DNA of 64,000 bases. Source: Methylocystis sp. (lineage in GTDB: Bacteria; Pseudomonadota; Alphaproteobacteria; Rhizobiales; Beijerinckiaceae). The position numbers and the translations under genes were made by a program. The stretch spans positions 1 to 64,000 of the forward strand of contig NZ_JAKFWS010000031.1 in NCBI RefSeq assembly GCF_021731785.1, written 5' to 3'. Below the pieces are notes generated by a model. The model did not search any database and was not told the origin of the DNA. It saw only the letters and a list, made by a program, of their open reading frames with translations. This document shows positions 18,440-27,802 of this stretch, in pieces (position 1 is the first letter of the stretch; each line of letters begins with the position of its first letter).

Positions 18440-21400
18440 ATGAGGCTTCAGCGACTTGATCTTCTGCGTTATGGCCGCTTCACCAATAGGCATCTCGAAT
18501 TGCCCGTGAGCAATTCCGATATCCATATAGTGTTTGGACCGAACGAGGCAGGCAAATCGACCGCACTTTCCGCCATAGAGGACTTGCTGTTCGGTGTTGA
18601 CAACAACTCGCGCTATAACTTCCTGCACGATTATGGAAGCATGAGAATCGGCGCCATCCTGGAGAACAGCGGGATGACCTTGGAGGTTAGGCGTCGCAAG
18701 GGCCACAAGGATACGTTACTGACAGCAGACGAGGTGCCCATCGCGGGGGGGAACGGCGCACTAGCCGCATTTCTTGCGGGTGCCGACCGGCCTTTCTTCG
18801 AACGTATGTTTAGTCTCGATCATGAGCGTCTTCGCACGGGCGGTCGCGAGATCCTCGAAGCGCAGGACGAAGTTGGCCAGATGCTATTCTCCGCCGGCGC
18901 TGGTCTCTCTGGGCTGCGAGACCGACTCAAAGCGCTCACCGAGGAAGGAGATAGCCTATGGGCTTCCCGGAAGGCAGGGCACAGGAAATATTACCAAGCT
19001 TTGGAACGTCTGGATGGCGCCGACAAGGCGCTTCGTGAACACACGGTCACGGCCAGCAAGTGGCAAGAGGTAAAACGTGCGTATGACGATGCGCATGAGG
19101 CCTATGATGGCCTTGAGAAACAGATCGAAGACATTTCGGCGGAGCAGCGAAAGCTGAGCCGTATTCGACGCGTCTACCGGGATATCCGAAAGATTGCCGG
19201 TCTAGTCGACGAGATCACTGCCTTAGGCGAAGTCATCCCGCTGCCCGAGGATGCGAGTTCGAAACTGGAAGCGGCGGAGCGCGAACACGCTGGCGCCACT
19301 GCGCGCGTCGAAACTCTTAAAGAACAGCTCGAAGGTGAGCGGAACCAACGTGATGCGCTGGAATGCAATGAGGAGCTTCTGATCCGAGAAGACGACATCC
19401 AGCAGTTCCATAAACGCCGAATCGAAGTGCAAAAAGAGAAGGCCGATTTGCCCAACCGCCGAGCCGATCTCGCGAGTGCAGAGGCAAATTTGCGGCGGCT
19501 AGCCGAGGAGCTGGAGTGGGAAGCTGACGACATAGAAACGCTGGTGAAGCGGATTCCGTCGCGCGCTAAGGCCACAGCTCTTCGCACGCTCCTTAACTCC
19601 CGCGGCGAGCGAATGTCAGACACTACGAATGCAAAGGTCGCAGTTGATGAATTGGAAAGTCAGATCGCTGACGTGCAGCAAGAGCTTGATGGCATGGGTG
19701 CGCCTATAGACGTGTCGAAGCTAGCGGCCATCGTCAAAGCGACACGTGAGAGCGATGATATCACATCACGAATAAATGCCGCCGAAAGCGAGACACGGGA
19801 GGCAAAAGCAGCCATCCAACGTCGCCTCAAAGCCCTTAAGCCGCTAGTTGACGAAGAAGAGACGTTGGCGTCAACGCCGGTGCCGGCACGCGACACGGTA
19901 CAAAATCATCGTGATGCCCGGCGCAGCGCCGACCAAAAGATACAGGCTTGTCGCGAGCGTATCCGAGCCGCCAATCAGGATTTGGCAAGATACCGCAAGG
20001 CGCATGAGCGGCTTGCCCACGACGAGGATGCAGTTGCCCCAAGGGACATTGCCGACGCACGCGAATTGCGCGACACTGGTTGGTCGTTAATTCGCCGGCA
20101 CTATGTCGAAGGTGAGTCTGTCCCTGATGCTGAAATCCGCGCGTTTGCAAGCACCGAAGGTGATCTGACCAACAGATATGAGGCGGCTGTCAGTGCCGCC
20201 GACACTTTGGTCGATCGTCGATTCGACAATGCTCAGGCGGCAGCTCAGATTGTCATTACCTCCCGGCAGATCGTAGAGCAACAGGAATTGTTGGAAGGCT
20301 TGCGTGAAGAAGAAAGTGCGCTTGCAGAGGAAAGCCGCACGTTGGATTCTGCCTGGCAAGAGATGTGGGCTGGGGCTCTTTTCAAGCCGCTAGGACCCGA
20401 TTTGATGCTGGAATGGTTTACCTCACGGAGTGAGATACTTGAGGCTATCGCGTGCCGTGCGACAGCCGAGCGCAAACTGGCGACTCTCCGCGGCGAGGAG
20501 ACAGACGCCAAGGCTCGCATTCTTGCAGAATTGGCTGTTGTCGCTGCCGAGACCGAAGCTCTCTACGACCAACCGCTACGGATCGTCATGGAAGCTGCAA
20601 TCGCTGTTCAAACCCGGCATGAAAATGATGCCGCCAATAGGCGCCAATTGGAAGAACGGGTTCGCAAGATGAAAGCCGAAGCTGTCCGCAAGCGCGCAGC
20701 GTTAGAAACGGCAGCAGCGGCATGGGGCAATTGGCAGACTGAGTGGCTTGCTGCGCTTAAACTCGTTGGCGTGGCTGCTGACACACAGCCCGAGGCAGCC
20801 AGTACGCAGCTTGACGCCATTGATCGGGTGCGGGAGATCGCGGTCGAAATCAATCAACTGCGCCACGAGCGGATCGAGAAAATTGAAAACGATATCGACG
20901 TCTTCGGTCAGGACGTCGAAGCCCTCGTGGCCATTGTTGCAAATGATCTTACGAAAACAGGCTCGGAGGACGCAATTCTTGAGCTAGAGCGCCGTCTTGA
21001 GAGCGCGAAACGAATACGCGAGCAGCAGAAGAGCAAGGATGCGGCCATTTCATCCCTGCAAGAAAAGATCGATGGATGCGTGGCTTCGGGGCGTCAGGCG
21101 CGTGAGACGATTAGCCACCTCCAAGAATCTGCTGGTGTGACTGATATTGATCAGCTCAAAGCTGCTATCCACAAGTCCGATAAGTTGAGGGAACTGGAAA
21201 GCGGACGTTCTTCGGTTATGGACGCGCTTGCACGGGAAGGCGACGGACTATCGCTGGCTGAGTTGAATAAGGAATGCGAACCCGTTGATGTCGATCAAGT
21301 GGGTGCCCGTGAGGAGTCGCTTGAACAGGAACTGAAGGAATTACGCGGTCGGCTAATGGAGGCCTCAGAACACCAAACCCAGACTCGAATCGCATTCGAG

Positions 21401-21991
21401 GCTATTGGCGGGGACGACCGCGCTGCGGAAGCTGCGGCGGTCAGACAAGCAGCGCTCGCCGAACTTAGGGAGGTCGCTGCACAATACGTTCGCGTTCGAT
21501 CCGCCGCCACTATGCTCCAATGGGCCATTGAGCGCTACCGCCGCGAGAAGCAGGCTCCGCTTCTCAAACGTGCCGGAGAAATTTTCGCCACGCTTACCAG
21601 CGGTTCTTTCAAGGATCTACGGGTCGAGTTCGATCAACACGACCATGCTCAACTGGTCGGTCTTCGCCCCGACGGGAAGCAAGTCCGCGTTGGCGGGATG
21701 AGCACGGGTACAGCCGATCAACTCTATTTAGCGCTGCGGGTTGCCTCGCTAGAAGATTATCTTGGCCTCACGAACGCTCTTCCGTTTGTCGCCGACGACC
21801 TTTTTATTAATTTTGATGATACGCGCGCGTCGGCAGGCTTTGAAGTTCTTGGCCAATTGGCACGCAAGACTCAGATTCTGTTTTTTACCCACCACCGGCA
21901 TTTGGTCGAAATTGCCCAAGCAACCCTTGGACAATCGGTAGCGGTCGTCTCCTTGGTAGAGGAAGCAGCTGCTGCTGCTGCGGAAAATTAG
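18440..21991 (+). CDS. YhaN/SbcC-like AAA ATPase with coiled coils
   Basis: MRLQRLDLLRYGRFTNRHLELPVSNSDIHIVFGPNEAGKSTALSAIEDLLFG; C-terminal MSTGTADQLYLALRVASLEDYL...PFVADDLFINFDDTRA; starts 3 nt after nuclease stop. Confidence 0.92.
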   Translation: MRLQRLDLLRYGRFTNRHLELPVSNSDIHIVFGPNEAGKSTALSAIEDLLFGVDNNSRYNFLHDYGSMRIGAILENSGMTLEVRRRKGHKDTLLTADEVPIAGGNGALAAFLAGADRPFFERMFSLDHERLRTGGREILEAQDEVGQMLFSAGAGLSGLRDRLKALTEEGDSLWASRKAGHRKYYQALERLDGADKALREHTVTASKWQEVKRAYDDAHEAYDGLEKQIEDISAEQRKLSRIRRVYRDIRKIAGLVDEITALGEVIPLPEDASSKLEAAEREHAGATARVETLKEQLEGERNQRDALECNEELLIREDDIQQFHKRRIEVQKEKADLPNRRADLASAEANLRRLAEELEWEADDIETLVKRIPSRAKATALRTLLNSRGERMSDTTNAKVAVDELESQIADVQQELDGMGAPIDVSKLAAIVKATRESDDITSRINAAESETREAKAAIQRRLKALKPLVDEEETLASTPVPARDTVQNHRDARRSADQKIQACRERIRAANQDLARYRKAHERLAHDEDAVAPRDIADARELRDTGWSLIRRHYVEGESVPDAEIRAFASTEGDLTNRYEAAVSAADTLVDRRFDNAQAAAQIVITSRQIVEQQELLEGLREEESALAEESRTLDSAWQEMWAGALFKPLGPDLMLEWFTSRSEILEAIACRATAERKLATLRGEETDAKARILAELAVVAAETEALYDQPLRIVMEAAIAVQTRHENDAANRRQLEERVRKMKAEAVRKRAALETAAAAWGNWQTEWLAALKLVGVAADTQPEAASTQLDAIDRVREIAVEINQLRHERIEKIENDIDVFGQDVEALVAIVANDLTKTGSEDAILELERRLESAKRIREQQKSKDAAISSLQEKIDGCVASGRQARETISHLQESAGVTDIDQLKAAIHKSDKLRELESGRSSVMDALAREGDGLSLAELNKECEPVDVDQVGAREESLEQELKELRGRLMEASEHQTQTRIAFEAIGGDDRAAEAAAVRQAALAELREVAAQYVRVRSAATMLQWAIERYRREKQAPLLKRAGEIFATLTSGSFKDLRVEFDQHDHAQLVGLRPDGKQVRVGGMSTGTADQLYLALRVASLEDYLGLTNALPFVADDLFINFDDTRASAGFEVLGQLARKTQILFFTHHRHLVEIAQATLGQSVAVVSLVEEAAAAAAEN

Positions 21992-22045
21992 AACCTCGAA
22001 TTACCGTTCCACCAATGCCCAAGTGGTTTTGGTAATGAGAATTTA

Positions 22046-22063
22046 GTTCGTCTTTAGACGAAC
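22046..22063. repeat. Perfect 7-bp stem, 4-nt loop palindrome in yhaN-like/rad50-like intergenic gap
   Basis: GTTCGTC-TTTA-GACGAAC. Confidence 0.7.
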
Positions 22064-22138
22064 ATGCAGCGTTCCTTTCTCTAAAAGAGCGGTGGCGTGT
22101 GTCGGTAAAGGCGCAAATCAAGAGGCTCGCTTTCGTAT

Positions 22139-25100
22139 GGGAATATCGTTAGCAGAAGCGACCGGGTTGCTTTTGGCCGGTACGAAGCTCGCCTGGAACA
22201 AATATAAGGATCACAAGGCAGGCTCAATCACCCTCGACAAACCCGAGCAGCGTCGCTTGCTTGAATTCCTGCTTGCCGCTGATTCCAGCAAGGTCGCCAG
22301 CGGTGACGAGACCCTATTCGCCGGCCTTGTCGCGGTCTGGGAAAACAAGGACCATGACCCAGCGAAAGCCAAAGCGAACGCCGTCGGTAAGGCGAGCACG
22401 CAGTCGTGGCGACTAGCTCGCATCGAGGCTTTCGGCTTCGGCGGTCTGACCATCTTTGGCGGCAAACCGTTTGACCTCTACGTTGGTGGCAACAACTGGT
22501 GCCTTGAGGGGCAGAACGGCTCCGGCAAGACCTCGCTCGTGAGCGCGATCCTCTGGGCGCTAACAGGTAAACGCATCCGCGAACATGAAGGGCCGGTAGA
22601 CGAACGCGGTGAGCGCGAGGATGTCGAAAGCGACGATGGGACGAAAGTTGGTAACTGGCCGCCGCTGGCAGCCTATCCGACGACCATTGCAGACTTACGA
22701 AAACAAGCTGAAGTGTGGGTGCGGCTTACCTTCAAAGCAGCTGACGGCGACACGGCAACAGCCTATCGCCGAATGGTTAGCCCGTTGCTTGGCAACGCCC
22801 AGCTAGAAGAGCAGATCGACGACCGCCTGAAAGCGGCGCTCCGCCTTGCAGAAATCGGTGTTTTGATGCCGGCGCGGCTTGCGAAGATCGGCTTCGGGAG
22901 AAGCAGCCTAACGCTCTATGAGGCGGTGAAGCAGCTGACCGGCCTCGATCAGCTATCCGACATTGCCGAAGGCGTTACAGCCTTCGGTGCTGGTAACCGC
23001 AAGTTCATGAAATACGCCAAGGACCAAGGCATAGAGAATTACGAACGTAAGTTCGCCGATAATATCGCCAGCGCGAAACAGTTGGCGGAGGAGTTCGACT
23101 TTAAGCTGCCCGAGACCATCAGACTCGGCGAAAAGGAAATCGACGAAACGCTCAAGGCGGCAGCAAAACGGGCATCCGACGGCGCGGGTAAGCATCTTGA
23201 GACGCTGAAGAACGAAATCCCCGCTACCATCGACACGACCACAGCCGAGGGTCGCAACACCATTAAAACGGCAGTATCTAGTGCGCGCGGTCTTGTCACA
23301 CAGGGACCGAAGTCTATCCCGCTATTTCAGACGTGGAAGGCTTTGACCGACGCCGCTACTGCCTCGGATTTCGCCAACCTACCGGCTGCCTTGGAAACGG
23401 CCAAGGCGAACCTAAAGAAAGCTTTGGAATGGCACGACCGCCAGACAGCTGACGTCAAACTGCGCCTGAAGGCGCTGGCTGCGCAGAGCTTCATTCCGGT
23501 CAAGGATGCCGACGCCGATTGCCCACTATGTACGTCGCCGCTCGATAACGAAAAGAAACGAGCGCTAGCGGTCGAGCTGGAGGAACTGAAGACCAATGCC
23601 GACGCTGCTGAACGCAAAATTGCCGACGTGTGCCGCAGTATCCAAGAGGCGGTGACGGCTACGGTGCCCGTGGCTATCCGCAATTCGCGAACCACTATCG
23701 ACAAGATGGAGCCTGCGGAAGCCTACGCCGTCGCCATGCAGGAGAAGTTTGTCACGGACGAACCGTTCTCGAACGTCCTCACCGGCCTCGCGGCTTCGGC
23801 AAAGACGCTGGTCGAGGATCAAAAGGGTGCACTTCCGCACTTCACCTATGCCGAGCTCACGCCGACAAAAGGCGAACCAGAGTCGGTGATGCAGCTACGG
23901 CGCGAAATTCACGCGCTGGAACGTCTGATCGCATTGGTGGAATGGTGGAAGACCGCGCGCCCCGCTTTCAGCGATGCATGGAGCGCGCTGATCGGCAAGA
24001 AGCAAGAGGATGGGATTTTTCCGGCCCATAGCGTGGAAGGTAAGCTGGCTGTGCTTGAACAGGCGCTGGGTCATGCCCGACCGCTGGATGATCTATCCAA
24101 GCACCTAACGCACGCTGCAACGGCAGCGACGACGTGGGTCCGAATCGACACCGTTCAAAAAACGCGCGAAGCGATCAAAGACGCGCTGGAACCCCTCAAG
24201 GCCATGCGAGTGCTGGTCGCGGCGGAAACGGCCAGCTCTATTGCCGGGCTGTCTGGCACCATCATTGCCGTCTGCGAGCGCATTTGCTTGAAGGAGCGAC
24301 TTGCCTATGAGGAAGCGGTTATTGGCAGGAAGGAAGTCAGCGTTACCGGTAGCTTCAGCTCCGGCATGCGCATCAATGCAGCGCTCGTCGCCAACACCTC
24401 GTGGCTGCGCGCGATCCTATGGTCGTTCGTCTTCGCCCTACGCGAAGAGACGCTTAAGGCGATAGGATTCAATCCGTTGCCGCTGATGGTCCTCGATGAT
24501 CCGCAAGGGACCTTTGATCCGCGCAATAAGCGCAAATGGGCACAGGAGCTGGTGCGCTGCGCCAACATGCCGACCACCGATTTGCTCGGCGCGCAGCTCA
24601 TCGTGGTGACACACGAGCGTAACTTCTACCAAATGATGATTGATCATGAAAAATTCCTTGCGCAGCAAGGCCTCATCGGCGGCGTGAATAAGGTTTCCGG
24701 AGTCGCCACCGTCGCCAACGGTGGCGAGCTTCAGCGGGTCTATAGTGAAGCCAAGGCAAATAACAACGACGCCAAGGCTCGTGAGTATATCCGTAAGGTG
24801 CGCATTTACTGCGAAGACCTTATCAAGTTCATGCTGCGCAGTGTCAGCAATCGAATCCCAGACATGTCGCTTAATGAGCTTAAGGAGGAGCTGAAGAAGC
24901 TTTGCAAGGCGCATGTCGCACCGTTCGACCGTAAGGCGTTCGAGACGCTTATCAAGGCCCTTAACGAGAGCCAGAAAGCCGTCCAGTATATCAACGAGCC
25001 GCACCATAAAGATGATGAGAGCTTCGGCGTCGCCGAGGCTGATGTGGTCAAGGAGTATTGGGACAAGACCCTGCTCGACAAAATTCACACCGCGTTCAGC

Positions 25101-26003
25101 GTCTTCGACACTTTCGATCTATACACAGGCGAACCGCGCACGTTCCCGTGGGCGAAAAACGTCATCGAATTCCCGGATGGCCATAAGAGCAAGGTCAAGG
25201 AATCTGAAATGCAGCAGACCGGCATCGCGGCGGCAGCAAAAACCGACGGCCGTGCCGGCGACGGCCTCTTAACCGTGAAGGAATGGGATTCGGGCGACAA
25301 GGTTGTCCTGCCGAACCATGATGTATTTCAGCTCGCGGCGGGCACGCTCGACCCCGTGGCCGGCATCGGCGATCTTATCATCGTCAGCAACTACGCAACA
25401 ATCAACCCGCGCAACCTGGTGGTGGCCGTTTTGGGAAGCGCGCTATTGGCGCGCCGCTTTAACAAGCCAGAGAACCATTCAGAAATCGTTGTGCTTACCG
25501 GGCAAGCCGTTGACCCGTCCGCGCTGCCCCCGCCAGTGATCGTCCAGCCTGATACCGATTTCCGCAAAATTGTCGGTACACTATTCACGTCGCATCTCTT
25601 GCCGGTCCCACCGATTGATCCGGAGCGCGAGTTCGTCGCAGTACCTGACCCGGATATCTTAGACGAAACACTGAAAGGCGCACGACTATTCAAGGTAGAA
25701 GGGCGCAGCGCCGAGCCCATTGCTCTTGAAGGGCAGTTCCTCATCACCCGCGACAAGCCTGTAAAAGCGAACGAAATTGCGTCACTCGATGGACGACTGG
25801 TCGTGGGCATCGACGAAGATGGCGCACGGTATTTCAAGCGGCTTCGGTGTCACGACAAGATCGTGGTGTTGGAGAGCCTGAACCCAGACGGGCTAACAGC
25901 GGCGGAGGTCCTGAGCTTGGACGGGTCGCATTCCTTCCCGAAAATCACGGAAGCGCTTGAAGTCATCGGAGTTCTTTTTGAGCTGCCAAATTCTAAATCA
26001 TGA
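22139..26003 (+). CDS. Rad50/RecF-like ATPase with CxxC zinc hook and C-terminal LexA/S24-like segment
   Basis: LEGQNGSGKTSLVSAILWALTG Walker A; DADCPLCTSPL hook at 23520-23531; PLMVLDDPQGTFDPRNKRKW; C-terminus LFKVEGRSAEPIALEGQFLITRD...YFKRLR...VIGVLFEL. Start set at second methionine. Confidence 0.85.
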
Positions 26004-26063
26004 TCGGAACGTGGCTGCCTCTCAAATGTTGGCTGCTACCAATACGACACCGCTAGTCCGGGA

Positions 26064-26440
26064 CCGTTAAATTAGCTGGGGCGCTACGTCGCTCTGAGGA
26101 GCGGCGGCGTCGGTTTGAACATCCAATCCAACCGCGATTTGAATATCGGTGGCCGGTAACACAACTGCTCACGCAGATCCCCGTTCATGACTGCGGCGCG
26201 CACCTGTAGCATCAGATGAGCGCCGCGCTTCGACCATCGCATCTGCTGCTTCTTGACCATGCGGCGGGCGACCAGCGAATTCACTGCAGACGCTGCGAGC
26301 GCCGCGGCAATCCGCCGCCCTGAGCCGAATTCATCCGCGCCTTCGATCGTTATCATTCGCCGCATTGCCGTCTCCCATTGAGCCGGCAACCTTTTGCTCC
26401 CGAAGGCCTGCGCAGGGACCCACCCCAGTTAATTTAACGG
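26064..26440 (-). mobile_element. Short internally deleted ISKra4-like element bounded by inverted repeats
   Basis: CCGTTAAATTAGCTGGGG (26064-26081) versus CCCCAGTTAATTTAACGG (26423-26440); interior carries transposase C-terminal residues VNSLVARRMVKKQQMRWSKRGAHLMLQVRAAVMNGDLRE. Confidence 0.65.
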
Positions 26441-26662
26441 TCTCCCGCCCCGCGGTCATTTTGAAACCGAAATCGACAACCATAGCCCGTCCGAGATTGG
26501 ACTACAGTCTGTAGCCATGCGAGCCATCGTGCCTCGCATGGCTAGCCCGCTGGCGCATCGAACGCTTTCGTGTGAATTGCGGCGACTACGACAGCGCGCC
26601 ATCGACCGGCTGAATGAAGGTAGCCATCCGGCGTAGGCCGCGGGCTTCGCAGTCTCCTGAGT

Positions 26663-26896
26663 TCAACGCTTTAGAAGCGTCGGATCATCTTTGTAGAGTT
26701 TGATCAGCTCGACCAAGGTTTCGATCCCGAAGTCGGTGAATGCCATCACGCCGTCGTCGCCGATCCCATAGACCCATATCAGGCCGTCTTCGGGCTCCAT
26801 TTCGGCGGCGACGTCGAACAGCCAATCCTCGTTTTCGCCGAGTTCCCTGGCGATGTGGCTGATCGTCTTGACGTGGGAGACTTTGTTGACATGCAT
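26663..26896 (-). CDS. Small IS66-associated hypothetical protein
   Basis: MHVNKVSHVKTISHIARELGENEDWLFDVAAEMEPEDGLIWVYGIGDDGVMAFTDFGIETLVELIKLYKDDPTLLKR; immediately downstream of tnpC. Confidence 0.6.
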   Translation of the reverse strand: MHVNKVSHVKTISHIARELGENEDWLFDVAAEMEPEDGLIWVYGIGDDGVMAFTDFGIETLVELIKLYKDDPTLLKR

Positions 26897-26898
26897 GC

Positions 26899-27761
26899 TC
26901 AGGCCGCACGAGCGGAGACAGTCGGATATTGTTTCGCCCAGTTCCACGGCAGCAGCTCATCAAGCCGGTGCGCGGGATGGTCGGCGATGCGAGAGAGGAC
27001 GTCAGCGAGCCAGGCCTGAGGATCGACGCCATTCATTTTGGCTGTGACGATGAGACTATACATTGCCGCAGCGCGCTGCCCGCCGCGATCGGATCCGCAG
27101 AACAGCCACGATTTTCTTCCCAGCGCGATGCCTCTTAGCCCTCGTTCCGCAGCATTGTTGGACAAGCACACGCGTCCGTCTTCGAGGAACAGCGTGAACG
27201 CGGTCCAACGCTTGAGCATGTAATTGACAGCCTTGACCAGGTCGTGCCCGCGCGAGAGCCCGGCCGCCTGCTCGCGCAAATAGCCCCACAGACCATCGAC
27301 CAGCGGCCGGCTCAGCGTGCGGCGGACCGCCAGGCGTTCTTCGGCGCACTTTCCATTGATGGACCGCTCGATCTCGAACAGGGCGTCGATGCGGCGCACG
27401 ACCTCGATCGCGATCGGAGACAAAGGGATTTCCTTTTTGCCCGCTGCCTTGCGGCGCGCGTTCTCCTCCAGATCAGCCATGGCGAAGAAGGGGCGCCGCG
27501 CGTGCACCCAGCACGCCGCCTCCTTGACCGGGCCGGGCTTGCGGTCCGCCAGATAGAGCCTGTTGTAACCGTCATAGGCATCCGCCTGCAGGATGCCGGC
27601 ATATCCCGCCAGATGCGCCTGCGGATGCTCGCCCCGGCGATCGCGCGAGTAATAGAACATCGCCGCCGGCGGCCCGGCGCCGCCGAACGGATTGTCGTCT
27701 CGAACATAAATCCAGCACCGCCCGGTATCGGTCTTGCCTTCGGCCAGAACCGGCACGGTCG
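26899..27761 (-). CDS. tnpC: IS66 TnpC transposase, C-terminal exon
   Basis: [27 protein letters not shown]...[38 protein letters not shown]. Confidence 0.9.
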
Positions 27762-27802
27762 GGCGAGTAGGCCGAGGGACTTTCACCCCCGGCCTCTCTC
27801 AG

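Noticed and set aside
24438-25088. 216-aa minus-strand ORF inside the Rad50-like gene
   Set aside because: Antisense to a well-supported coding frame.
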